Below, in pieces: positions 8,026-16,675 of a DNA stretch of 43,187 bases. The stretch is from Candidatus Omnitrophota bacterium (GTDB lineage Bacteria; Omnitrophota; Omnitrophia; Omnitrophales; JACROU01). A program made the translations under genes and the position numbers. Within the stretch, counting starts at the first letter, position 1. Each line of letters starts with the position of its first letter. Under the pieces are notes generated by a model that did not search any database, was not told where the DNA came from, and saw only the letters and a list, made by a program, of their open reading frames with translations. The stretch is taken from the NCBI GenBank assembly GCA_016214265.1, contig JACROU010000035.1:1-43187 (forward strand), given 5' to 3'.

Positions 8026-9128
8026 AAGCCGCGCGGAAAATTTAAAAGAAGACCTCGAAAAACTGCGTTTCACCATTTCTGAACTTCGGAGGCGTCTTTG
8101 ACCTGGGCGTCAAAGAAAAAGAAATTCAAGCGCTGAATGATAAAATGGCCGCTCCCAATTTTTGGGACCGGCAAAAAGAAGCTCAGGAAACGGTGGAGCA
8201 ATTAAAATCGCTGAGGGCGTTGGTGGATCCCATCGCCACTGCCGAGAAGCATATTCATGACCTGGTCGAGCTGGTTTCTCTCCTTTCCGATACCGATCCG
8301 CATTCCGTTGAAGAATTTGACCGTGAAATTACGCGGTTGCGCAAAGAAGTGGACGTGATTGAGTTTCAGCAGTTGCTTTCAGATCCCTACGATAAAAATG
8401 ACGCGATTGTCAGTATCAACGCTGGCGCTGGTGGAACCGAAGCCTGTGATTGGGCCAGCATGTTATACCGGTTGTACACTCGGTGGGCGGAAACGCGCGG
8501 TTTCAAAGTGGAATTATTTGATGAACTCTCGGGAGAAGAAGCGGGAATAAAAAACGTTACCTTTTTTATCCGCGGTCCTTATGCACATGGTTTTTTGAAA
8601 TCAGAATCCGGCGTTCACCGCCTCGTGCGCATTTCGCCGTTCGATTCTAACAAGCGTCGGCATACTTCATTTGCCTCTGTCGATGTGGTGCCGGATGTGG
8701 ACGATATTCCTGAAATTGAAATTAAGGATGTCGACATCAAAATCGATACTTACAGAGCGGGCGGAGCGGGCGGGCAGCACGTCAATAAAACGGAAAGTGC
8801 GATTCGCATTACGCATTTGGCAACGGGTATTGTGGTTCAGTGCCAGAACGAACGCTCACAGTTTAAGAATAAGCAGTCCGCGCTCAAAGTGTTGAAGGCG
8901 CGGCTGTACGAGCGTCACCGGAAAGAAGAAGACGCGAAAATTCAGGCGAAGTACGGTGAGAAAAAAGAAATTTCGTGGGGCTCGCAGATTCGCTCGTATG
9001 TGTTTCAGCCCTACTCGCTTGTGAAAGATCATCGCACCAACACTGAGACTTCCGATGTCAACCGGGTGATGGACGGGGATATCAATTTATTTATCGAAGC
9101 GTACTTGAAAGAACGGATAGGGAAATAA
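8018..9128 (+). CDS. prfB: Peptide chain release factor 2, programmed +1 frameshift
   Basis: RF2 releases nascent chains at UAA and UGA. The gene is split over two frames: codons 1-27 at 8018-8098, an in-frame TGA at 8099-8101, then reading resumes at +1 with GAC at 8100, so the CDS is the join 8018-8098,8100-9128 (369 aa). The resumed frame reads [22 protein letters not shown], the expected RF2 N-terminal helix ending in P-x-FW. The SPF tripeptide (about 206-208) that reads stop codons and the catalytic GGQ (about 251-253, in [12 protein letters not shown]) are present. The 5' end overlaps uvrC by 8 bases, and the stop overlaps the secA start by one base (TAATG). Annotating only from the internal ATG at 8145 would lose 42 residues. 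Confidence 0.96.
8086..8102 (+). promoter_or_regulatory. prfB +1 recoding site (SD-like element, CTT TGA C)
   Basis: The sequence CGG AGG CGT CTT TGA C matches the classic prfB autoregulatory frameshift cassette. An internal Shine-Dalgarno-like GGAGG (8088-8092) sits one codon before the slippery CTT (8096-8098), followed by TGA and C. In the known mechanism, low RF2 makes the ribosome pause at UGA, and the anti-SD pairing pushes the leucyl-tRNA one base forward, allowing full-length RF2 to be made. Spacing is identical to the E. coli arrangement (AGG GGG TAT CTT TGA C). Confidence 0.95.
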
Positions 9129-11725
9129 TGATTAACTATATTCTCAAAAAAATATTCGGTACTCAAAACGAACGAACGCTGAAAAAAGTATGGCCGATCG
9201 TGCATCAAATTAACACATTGGAGCCATCCATTCAGGCTCTTTCGGATGATGCGCTAAAAGCAAAAACTGGCGAATTTAAAAAGCGGTTGGTGGAAGGTGC
9301 GGCTCTCGATGATATTCTACCGGAAGCCTTTGCGGTAGTTCGCGAGGCGTCGAAGCGCGTGCTCAAAATGCGGCAGTTTGACGTTCAACTCTTGGGCGGA
9401 ATTTTTCTTCATCACGGCAAAATCGTCGAAATGTCAACAGGTGAAGGAAAAACACTGGTGGCGACCTGTCCGGTTTATCTGAACGCACTCACCGGAAAAG
9501 GGGTTCACGTGGTGACGGTGAACGACTATTTGGCCCGTCGCGACATGGCCTGGATGGGCCCGCTCTATGAATTCTTGGGACTTTCGATCGGTGTCATTCA
9601 GCATGACATGGATCCCAAAGCTCGCCGGATTTCCTATTTTTCGGATATTACGTACGGCACCAACAATGAATTTGGTTTCGATTATTTACGCGACAATATG
9701 GAATACGATATTAACTCGCGTCGGCAAAGAGAACTTAACTTCGCTATTGTGGACGAAGTGGACTCGATTTTGGTCGATGAAGCCCGAACGCCGCTCATTA
9801 TTTCGGGGCCCGCCGAAGAATCGACGGATAAATATTACAAAATCGACCGGATCATTCCCCGCCTTGCCAAGGACAAAGATTACACGATTGATGAAAAGGC
9901 GAATACCGTTCAGCTGACAGAAGACGGTGTGAAAAGCTGCGAATCGCTGATGGGCGTCAAAAATCTTTATGAGAACACCCAAATCGATTTGATTCACCAC
10001 GTCCATCAGGCTTTGCGGGCGCACACGCTTTTCAAACTTGATGTTGACTACGTCGTCAAAGACAATCAGGTGATTATCGTCGATGAATTCACCGGACGGC
10101 TGATGCCGGGCCGCCGATTCTCGGATGGTTTGCATCAGGCACTTGAGGCGAAAGAAAATGTGAAAATCGAACGCGAAAACCAGACGCTGGCAACTGTGAC
10201 ATTTCAGAATTTTTTCCGTATGTACAAAAAACTTTCTGGCATGACCGGTACGGCAGAAACCGAAGCCATTGAGTTCGAAAAAATTTACAAATTAGATGTG
10301 GTCGTCATTCCTACGAACAGGCCGATGATTCGCAAAGATCATCCTGACGTGATTTATCGCACCGAGCATGAAAAGTTCAAGGCCGTTATCGACGAGGTGG
10401 CTTCCTTGTATAAAGAGGGCCGTCCGGTGTTGGTGGGAACCGTTTCCATCGAAAAGTCTGAGCACTTGAGTGACATGTTGCGCCGTCGGAATATTCCGCA
10501 CACGGTTCTGAACGCAAAATATCACGAAAAAGAAGCCGAGATTGTGGCCAAAGCCGGTCAGCCGTTCGCGATTACGATTTCGACCAACATGGCCGGCCGC
10601 GGAACAGATATCGTGCTGGGTGAAGGCGTCGCGACGAAAGGCGGTCTGCACGTGGTGGGCACTGAGCGTCATGAAGCACGCCGTATCGATAATCAGCTGC
10701 GCGGCCGGTCGGGCCGTCAGGGGGACCCCGGATCGTCGAAATTTTTCCTGTCACTGGAAGATGATTTGATGCGCATTTTCGGTTCGGACCGTATCGGCGG
10801 CTTGATGCAAAAAATGGGCATGGAAGAAGGTCAGGAGATTCAACATCCGCTTGTCACTCGCGCAATTGCCCAGGCGCAAAAGCGCGTTGAGGCGCGGAAC
10901 TTTGATATCCGAAAAATGCTTTTGGAATATGACAACGTGATGAACCGTCAGCGCGAAGTGATTTACGAGGAACGGAAACGTGCGCTTGAAAGCCCCGATC
11001 TGAAAGAGCATGTGCTTGAAATGACAGAAGAGGTTTTGGATTCGTTGATCGCTGAGCATCTGAACGACAATTTGACTATTGAGGAGCGGGAGTCGGGGAA
11101 GTTTTATGAAATTTTTAAAACTAAATTCAATTTTGACGTTGCGGACATCAAAGGTTCAGAGATGGAGCGTAATCAGGAAGTGATTCGCGAAGAGCTTTGG
11201 GAGCGAGTTCAGAAAAAGTATGATGAGAAGGAATCCCGACTGACGCCGCCGATGATGCTGTATCTTGAAAAATACGTCATGCTTCAGCTGATTGACTCAA
11301 AATGGAAGGATCATCTGTACTCGATCGATAATTTGAAAGAAGGAATTCATCTACGCGCTTACGGCCAGCGAGATCCGCTTGTCGAATATTCGCATGAAGC
11401 ATTTCATATGTTCGAAGGTATGATCGAAAGCATCAAGCAGGAAGCTGTCGAATTTATTTTCAAGGCCGAGCCGGTTCAGTCTACGGAAATGGCGAATGTG
11501 TTTCAGACGTCCCGTCAGGAATCCTTGCATCCCGATGCGTCGAAGGTCGGCGGTATTCCGAAAGCTAAAGCCGGACAGGATCTCGATGAGGAAACTTTCC
11601 CAACGATGACCGAAAGCCGGGCGACGTTGACCACCACGCAGGAACGTTCAGAGCCAAAAGTAGGACGGAATGATCCGTGTCCCTGCGGCAGTGGAAAAAA
11701 ATATAAAAAATGTCACGGGGCGTAA
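9128..11725 (+). CDS. secA: Preprotein translocase ATPase SecA
   Basis: SecA drives post-translational export through SecYEG. The 865-aa protein shows Walker A (MSTGEGKT, 102-109), the DEAD-like Walker B ([20 protein letters not shown]), the NTF/DYLARRD motif, the second helicase motif region ([32 protein letters not shown]) and the C-terminal zinc-binding SEC-C motif [14 protein letters not shown] used for SecB or ribosome contact. The start overlaps the prfB stop by one base, and the stop overlaps the lnt start by one base, so prfB, secA and lnt are translationally coupled. The length is normal. Confidence 0.98.
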   Translation: MINYILKKIFGTQNERTLKKVWPIVHQINTLEPSIQALSDDALKAKTGEFKKRLVEGAALDDILPEAFAVVREASKRVLKMRQFDVQLLGGIFLHHGKIVEMSTGEGKTLVATCPVYLNALTGKGVHVVTVNDYLARRDMAWMGPLYEFLGLSIGVIQHDMDPKARRISYFSDITYGTNNEFGFDYLRDNMEYDINSRRQRELNFAIVDEVDSILVDEARTPLIISGPAEESTDKYYKIDRIIPRLAKDKDYTIDEKANTVQLTEDGVKSCESLMGVKNLYENTQIDLIHHVHQALRAHTLFKLDVDYVVKDNQVIIVDEFTGRLMPGRRFSDGLHQALEAKENVKIERENQTLATVTFQNFFRMYKKLSGMTGTAETEAIEFEKIYKLDVVVIPTNRPMIRKDHPDVIYRTEHEKFKAVIDEVASLYKEGRPVLVGTVSIEKSEHLSDMLRRRNIPHTVLNAKYHEKEAEIVAKAGQPFAITISTNMAGRGTDIVLGEGVATKGGLHVVGTERHEARRIDNQLRGRSGRQGDPGSSKFFLSLEDDLMRIFGSDRIGGLMQKMGMEEGQEIQHPLVTRAIAQAQKRVEARNFDIRKMLLEYDNVMNRQREVIYEERKRALESPDLKEHVLEMTEEVLDSLIAEHLNDNLTIEERESGKFYEIFKTKFNFDVADIKGSEMERNQEVIREELWERVQKKYDEKESRLTPPMMLYLEKYVMLQLIDSKWKDHLYSIDNLKEGIHLRAYGQRDPLVEYSHEAFHMFEGMIESIKQEAVEFIFKAEPVQSTEMANVFQTSRQESLHPDASKVGGIPKAKAGQDLDEETFPTMTESRATLTTTQERSEPKVGRNDPCPCGSGKKYKKCHGA

Positions 11726-13296
11726 TGAACGTGGCTACGTCTGTAATTCCTGCCCGTTGGCAAACCAGTCTTTTTCTTCCGATTGTCGGCGGTCTGATTC
11801 TTTCTCTAGCGTATCCGCGATTTGATTTCTGGCCGCTCGCTTGGATCGCGATTGTTCCTCTGTGGATTTTTATCGATTCCGCGCCGAACCGCTGGATGGC
11901 GCTTCTCGGTACTTTTCTTTTTTCATTCACCTTCTTTGCGATTTCCATTCATTGGCTGCGTTTTGTCACACTGTTTGGCTGGGCCTTCGTGGTGTGCCTG
12001 GAAACCTTCTTTTTTACGGTAATGGGATTTTTGGCCTGGATCATTCTGCATCGCCGGCCGTGTAAAGTTTGCTTTTTCGACAATATTTCACTGCTATTTA
12101 TTTTGCCGGCGCTTTGGGTTTTGGCCGAATGGGGACGAAGTGAAATTCCTGTTTTGGGATTTGGATGGAATCTTTTGTCGTTTTCTCAGACAGAATATTT
12201 GAATTTGATTCAGTTCGCTAAACTCACCGGTGCTTACGGAGTTTCATTTCTGGTGGCGCTCGGGAATGCTTTTTTCTTTTTGCTATGGCGACTTATGACC
12301 GCATACGGTTCACCACTACGCCGTTTTTTAATTCTTGGCGCCGCTTTTGCTATCGTCATCGGTATTTTTGTGGGGACGACGCGCTACGGCATTGCGACAC
12401 TAGCGCAACCGGTTGATAAGGGTACCGCACTTCGTGTTTCCATGATTCAGGGTGATATTGCTCAAGAAGAAAAGTGGGATCCGAAATACCGGAATGTCAT
12501 CCTTCAAAAATATCTGAAATTAACCGAGCTCGCCAGTTATGACGGTCCGGATTTGATTGTCTGGCCCGAGGCAGCATATCCGGGTTATTACAATTTGGAC
12601 CGCGAAGGGTTTTTGGCGCAGGCGGTTGATAAGTCGAACATTCACCTCATTTTTGGCGCGCTGACGGCCCTGAGTGACAAACTTTTTTACAACAGTGCCT
12701 ATCTGCTTTCCGGAGAAGGCCAAGTGCTCAGCCGTTATGACAAGATGAGGCTTGTGCCTTTCGGAGAGTATATGCCGTTTCATTCGGTTCTATTTCCGCT
12801 CGATGGTCTCGCACAAAAAATGGGCGTCAGCGATTTTTCTGAAGGAGATGAATCAAAATTGTTTCATATTCCGCTAAAGACGGGCGAGGCCTCTATCGGT
12901 CCTCTTATCTGCTTCGAAAATACCCTTCAGGATTTTGTCCGTAAGCTTGCCTGGAAGGGCGCGGACGTTTTGTGCGTTATCACCAACGACGCATGGTTCC
13001 GCGAAAGTTCTGCACCGTATCAACATCTGGATGCTAGTATTTTTCGCGCGATTGAGACAGGGCGTTGGGTGATTCATTGCGCCAATACCGGCGTCACTGC
13101 TTTTGTGTCACCGAAAGGGGAAGTGACAGACCGGGTCAAAGATCCAAAAGGGCATGAACTTTTCGTGATGGGGGGAATTACGCGTCCTGTTTATCTATCT
13201 AGGGAGAGTACACCTTACTTACAATTTGGCTATTTATTTCCGTATATTGCTCTCTTGATTGTGCTGCAGGGATTGCTGCTCAGCAAGAAAAAATAA
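11725..13296 (+). CDS. lnt: Apolipoprotein N-acyltransferase
   Basis: Lnt adds the third acyl chain to lipoproteins in the inner membrane, a trait of diderm bacteria. The 523-aa protein has about six N-terminal membrane segments, then a periplasmic nitrilase-fold domain, then a final membrane anchor. The Glu-Lys-Cys triad is visible: Glu282 (VWPEAAYP), Lys340 (YDKMRLVPFGEY) and Cys396 (GPLICFEN). The ATG at 11725, overlapping the secA stop as TAATG, is preferred. An ATG at 11710 is also in frame. The stop abuts the stop of the convergent 157-aa gene with no spacer. Likely substrates nearby are the LptE-like protein and the small lipoprotein at 13865. Confidence 0.95.
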   Translation: MNVATSVIPARWQTSLFLPIVGGLILSLAYPRFDFWPLAWIAIVPLWIFIDSAPNRWMALLGTFLFSFTFFAISIHWLRFVTLFGWAFVVCLETFFFTVMGFLAWIILHRRPCKVCFFDNISLLFILPALWVLAEWGRSEIPVLGFGWNLLSFSQTEYLNLIQFAKLTGAYGVSFLVALGNAFFFLLWRLMTAYGSPLRRFLILGAAFAIVIGIFVGTTRYGIATLAQPVDKGTALRVSMIQGDIAQEEKWDPKYRNVILQKYLKLTELASYDGPDLIVWPEAAYPGYYNLDREGFLAQAVDKSNIHLIFGALTALSDKLFYNSAYLLSGEGQVLSRYDKMRLVPFGEYMPFHSVLFPLDGLAQKMGVSDFSEGDESKLFHIPLKTGEASIGPLICFENTLQDFVRKLAWKGADVLCVITNDAWFRESSAPYQHLDASIFRAIETGRWVIHCANTGVTAFVSPKGEVTDRVKDPKGHELFVMGGITRPVYLSRESTPYLQFGYLFPYIALLIVLQGLLLSKKK

Positions 13297-13770
13297 TCAC
13301 GCCGCCTTCATGTAGTCTTCCGAAGAAAAAATCTTTTTCACCAGCGCTTTTCCATCCGGAAATGATCTGTTGATAAAATTTTCAATCACAATTCGAAGGT
13401 CAATATCACGCCAGTCTGATTCCAGAATCATTGCCCTTGCCGTGCGTTCCACCAGATCATGGGCATTCAAATGAAGTTCTTGGGCTGTTTTCCAAACGCC
13501 CTGAAGAATCCCGTGAGAGACTTCGCCCAAATCACGTCCGGAATCATCTGCGCCGTATAGCGCATATTCCACAAGTATCGGAATTTGGTATTCTAATTCT
13601 TCCTCAGGGTGCTGTGTGTTTATGAGCATGCTAGATAAAGCTTCAAAAACATTTCGCGAAACATCATCGATGACATGGTGGGAACTGTTCAAGGCTGTTG
13701 CGATTTTTTCTCTGACAATTTTACCAAAAGATATTTTGCCATCAGGGCCTTGCATCCTTTTTTCCGTCAT
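13297..13770 (-). CDS. Unrecognised 157-aa helical protein
   Basis: I do not recognise a family. The ATG at 13770 (MTEKRMQGPDGKISFGKIVREKI) has an AGGAG seven bases upstream, better than the longer frame from 13803. The protein is soluble with no signal peptide or membrane segment. It is predicted mostly helical, with an acidic middle (QHPEEELEYQIPILVEYALYGADDSGRD) and an end in FINRSFPDGKALVKKIFSSEDYMKAA. It is one of only two minus-strand genes here and is transcribed divergently from the small lipoprotein, sharing a promoter region. A good start site and promoter argue that it is real. Confidence 0.7.
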   Translation of the reverse strand: MTEKRMQGPDGKISFGKIVREKIATALNSSHHVIDDVSRNVFEALSSMLINTQHPEEELEYQIPILVEYALYGADDSGRDLGEVSHGILQGVWKTAQELHLNAHDLVERTARAMILESDWRDIDLRIVIENFINRSFPDGKALVKKIFSSEDYMKAA

Positions 13771-13789
13771 GGCATTTCTCCTACTCAAA

Positions 13790-13819
13790 AGTCTAGCAGG
13801 CATAGTGCATCTTTTACAA
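13790..13819 (-). promoter_or_regulatory. Promoter of the 157-aa gene
   Basis: On the minus strand, TTGTAA (13819-13814), an 18-base spacer and TAGACT (13795-13790) are preceded by TGC, giving the extended -10 TGCTAGACT. The -35 box overlaps that of the divergent plus-strand promoter, so the two promoters may compete for polymerase. Confidence 0.5.
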
Positions 13820-13840
13820 ACGGCCGGATGATGATATATT
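13813..13840 (+). promoter_or_regulatory. Promoter of the small lipoprotein gene
   Basis: TTTACA (13813-13818), a 16-base spacer and TATATT (13835-13840) with an extended TG (TGATATATT) fit a sigma-70-type promoter. Transcription would start near 13847, close to the AAGGAG ribosome-binding site at about 13850-13855, so the leader is very short. Confidence 0.55.
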
Positions 13841-13864
13841 CTACGCTCAAAGGAGCGCGCTTAT

Positions 13865-14161
13865 ATGAAACAGATCCTTGCTATTTTAATGTTTTCTCTA
13901 TTTTTAATCTCTGGCTGTGAAATGACGATTGGCATTCCGAAATCGGAAAACGCCTCGGCACCCAAAAAAGTGAATTCCGTCGAACTCAAAGCCGTTGAAG
14001 GTCGCACGCCGCTTGAAATTCTTCAGCATGACAAAAGGGATGTGCAGACTATTGCCTATCCTGATTGGGGTTCTTATGTCATTCAGGTCGGAAATGTGAA
14101 AAATGAGGCCGAGTTGGGTCCTGAAGGGCGTAAGTTTGAGAAGCCTAAGGGAAACGAGTAA
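13865..14161 (+). CDS. Small lipoprotein, possibly DUF4430-like
   Basis: This 98-aa protein has a lipoprotein signal (MKQILAILMFSLFLISGC, Cys18). Its ribosome-binding site AAGGAG lies about 10 bases before the ATG. The mature part includes VEGRTPLEILQHDKRDVQTI followed by AYPDWGSYVIQVGNV. This vaguely recalls the beta-grasp DUF4430 domain ('t.ld.L......v....y.d.G.fv..i.gv'), but the usual second half is absent, so the resemblance is weak. Twenty-seven bases separate it from the epimerase gene downstream, so they may be co-transcribed. Confidence 0.65.
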   Translation: MKQILAILMFSLFLISGCEMTIGIPKSENASAPKKVNSVELKAVEGRTPLEILQHDKRDVQTIAYPDWGSYVIQVGNVKNEAELGPEGRKFEKPKGNE

Positions 14162-14188
14162 AATGCCCAGTTTCAGGAGGAATTAACT

Positions 14189-15118
14189 ATGCGTGCATTG
14201 GTGACAGGTGGAGCGGGATTTATTGGTTCCAATCTGGCTTTGGAGCTTGAGAAGCAAGGCTGGAAAGTGACCGTTGTCGATAACTTTTTCTCAGGTGATT
14301 TTAAGAATCTAACCACATTTAAAGGTGAAGTGATTCCCGAAAATGTTTTGGACGTGGACTGGGCAATCCGGGTTCCACGGCCAGATGTGATCTTTCATCA
14401 AGCCGCTATTACCGATACGACGATTCTTGATCAAAAATTTATGGTGCGTGAAAATTTCGAAGGCTTTCACAAGATTCTCAAATTCGCCATTAAGAATAAA
14501 GCCAAGGTGGTTTATGCCTCGTCCGCCGGAGTGTACGGAAACGGTCCTGCACCGCAAAAAGTAAATCAGGAGCTTTTCCCATTAAATCCTTACGCTTTTT
14601 CCAAATATTTAATGGATCAATATGTTTTTGATCTGGCGAAGCATGTGCCGATTACGATCGTGGGTCTTCGTTATTTCAACGTGTTTGGTCCGCGCGAGCA
14701 GCATAAGAAAAAAGCCGCCAGCATGATTTATCAGTTGTATCTTCAGATGAAGGAAGGTCGCCGTCCGCGCATTTTTAAATTCGGCGAGCAAAAGCGAGAT
14801 CACATTTATGTCAAAGATGTGGTGCGAGCGAATATTCTTGCCGCGGAATCCAAAAAAAGCGGTGTCGTTAATGTCGGAACCGGACGAGGCACGAGCTTCA
14901 ACGAACTGGTGAGCGAACTGAACCGGTCGCTGGGGACGTTGCTGGAACCCGAATATTTTGACAATCCTTACGATTTTTATCAGACCGATACGTGCGCAGA
15001 GCCTCAATCTGCCAAGGAATTGATTGGCTTCAAAACGGAATTTTCTTTCGCCGACGCGGTGAAAGATTACGTGACCTGGCTGGAATCGCGATCGAAGCTT
15101 GTTCCTGTGACGGCATAA
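14189..15118 (+). CDS. NAD-dependent sugar-nucleotide epimerase, HldD-like
   Basis: This is an extended short-chain dehydrogenase/reductase of 309 aa with the Rossmann motif GGAGFIG (7-13), Ser111/Ser112 of YASSAGVYG, and the catalytic YxxxK (Tyr135, Lys139 in YAFSKY). The stretch LRYFNVFGPREQHKKKAASM and then FGEQKRDHIYVKDVV resemble ADP-L-glycero-D-manno-heptose 6-epimerase (HldD), which supplies heptose for the lipopolysaccharide core. A UDP-glucose 4-epimerase-like activity cannot be excluded from sequence alone. It has a strong AGGAGG ribosome-binding site about 8 bases before the ATG. No partner heptose genes are in the window. Confidence 0.8.
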   Translation: MRALVTGGAGFIGSNLALELEKQGWKVTVVDNFFSGDFKNLTTFKGEVIPENVLDVDWAIRVPRPDVIFHQAAITDTTILDQKFMVRENFEGFHKILKFAIKNKAKVVYASSAGVYGNGPAPQKVNQELFPLNPYAFSKYLMDQYVFDLAKHVPITIVGLRYFNVFGPREQHKKKAASMIYQLYLQMKEGRRPRIFKFGEQKRDHIYVKDVVRANILAAESKKSGVVNVGTGRGTSFNELVSELNRSLGTLLEPEYFDNPYDFYQTDTCAEPQSAKELIGFKTEFSFADAVKDYVTWLESRSKLVPVTA

Positions 15119-15139
15119 CCGTTACCGAAAGGTTTTTTG

Positions 15140-16675
15140 ATGCTTCAATTCATCAGCTATCAGCTCTTCCGATTTTTTTCTTCCCTAAAATTGGCGGTGT
15201 TTACTATCGTTTTGCTGGCAAGCTCTCTGGCGGCCGGAACGATTATTGAATCGCTTCACGGCGCCCAAATCGCGCGCGATAGCGTCTATCATGCCAGGTG
15301 GTTTGCCTTCATTCTCACTATGCTATCGATCAATGTGGCTTGCGCCGCGCTGTCACGCCTCCCCTGGAAGCGTCGTCATACGGGATTTGTTATCACTCAT
15401 ACCGGAATTATTTTAATTCTCGCGGGTTCGCTTTTAACTCTGGCATACGGCAAGAATGGACAGATGGCCGTTCGCGTTGATCAAACATCCAATCTAGTGC
15501 TCTTGGACCATCAATTTCTACACCTGCAAGTTCCGGGCAAGGGAATCGACGCGCTTTTTCCGGTGAACCCCCGAAAAAATAAAAGTCGTCATTTGCCGTT
15601 AGCGCCGTGGAGTCCGGTTTCTGCTCGCATTGTTGAAGTGATTCCGAAAGCGAAATCCGTTTCAAGAATTTTGGATGATGACCGCGGAGCTCCAGGGGTG
15701 TTACTGCGCATTACAGGGATGATGGGAGAGATGAAAGAATGGCTGGTTTACGGTGACCCGGTTCGGGAACATTTGAATGTGGGACCGGCTGAAATTTTAT
15801 TACTGTATGCTACCTCGGAGGAAGAATTGAATTTTCTGATGAATGACCTCGCACCTGAAAAAACATCGGATAAAAAGTTCAAGTTTCCTGAATCCGGACG
15901 CAATGCGCTTTACGTTATCATGGCCCCGCAGGGAAAACTTTATTATCGCCTGAAAGCCCGGGGAGTTTTTACGCAGAAAGGTCCTTTGTTCAAGGGTGTT
16001 GATTACCGGACTGGGTGGATGGATTACAAATTTTCTGTGGAGGATTACCGGAGCAATGTCGTTGTCGACAGGGAATATGAACCTGTTTCCCGCGGTGAAG
16101 AGCGCGAAGACAATCCCTCGGCCATTCATATTCTTGTGGAACGTAAGCGCGACGTGAAATCGGTGTGGCTTGAGATTAACGAGAAAAAAACTATTGAGAT
16201 TGAAGGTCTTCCTGTCCGGCTGAATTTTCTCCTTGAGCGCGAAAGCCTGCCATTTTCTTTGAAACTCTTGAAATTTGATATTGCCCGTTACGAAGGAACC
16301 GACAATCCGATGAGTTATGAAAGCCAGGTTGAGGTGAATGATCCGGCGAAGCAAAAAACGTTTACTCGTGAAATAAAAATGAATCGTCCCCTTAAATTAA
16401 GAGGCTACACCGTTTATCAGGCAGCATTTCAGGAAGAAGAAGGTGTGCCGGTTGCCAGCGTGTTTGCCGTAGCTAAAGATCCCGGAATTGCCATCAAATA
16501 TCTCGGGAGCATTATTCTTGTGATGGGAATTGGTATCCAGTTCTTCGGTCGCCGGTGGTTGACTCGAGAACGCGTGAAACATGTGACAACAACAACTTCC
16601 GCTTCTTTCAACACAGTGACTCGTGACAAGGTGAAATCTGAAGAGGTTGAATTGGTTGAGAACGTGAAGAAATGA
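15140..16675 (+). CDS. resB: Cytochrome c biogenesis protein ResB (Ccs1)
   Basis: ResB works with CcsA in System II haem delivery and ligation to apocytochrome c at the periplasmic face. The 511-aa protein has three N-terminal membrane segments (LKLAVFTIVLLASSLAAGTII; the second after HARWFAF; GFVITHTGIILILAGSLL), a large periplasmic domain, and a C-terminal segment (KYLGSIILVMGIGIQFFG), the standard ResB layout. Before that segment, RPLKLRGYTVYQAAFQEEEG matches the family's conserved 'P l..~g~.~yqs.y' block. The ATG at 15140 follows GAAAGG. It overlaps ccsA by four bases (ATGA), which suggests coupled synthesis of the complex. Confidence 0.9.
   Translation: MLQFISYQLFRFFSSLKLAVFTIVLLASSLAAGTIIESLHGAQIARDSVYHARWFAFILTMLSINVACAALSRLPWKRRHTGFVITHTGIILILAGSLLTLAYGKNGQMAVRVDQTSNLVLLDHQFLHLQVPGKGIDALFPVNPRKNKSRHLPLAPWSPVSARIVEVIPKAKSVSRILDDDRGAPGVLLRITGMMGEMKEWLVYGDPVREHLNVGPAEILLLYATSEEELNFLMNDLAPEKTSDKKFKFPESGRNALYVIMAPQGKLYYRLKARGVFTQKGPLFKGVDYRTGWMDYKFSVEDYRSNVVVDREYEPVSRGEEREDNPSAIHILVERKRDVKSVWLEINEKKTIEIEGLPVRLNFLLERESLPFSLKLLKFDIARYEGTDNPMSYESQVEVNDPAKQKTFTREIKMNRPLKLRGYTVYQAAFQEEEGVPVASVFAVAKDPGIAIKYLGSIILVMGIGIQFFGRRWLTRERVKHVTTTTSASFNTVTRDKVKSEEVELVENVKK

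Noticed and set aside
8145-9128. prfB as a shorter gene starting at the ATG at 8145
   Set aside because: This would discard a perfectly placed recoding site and the conserved N-terminal helix of RF2 that precedes it.
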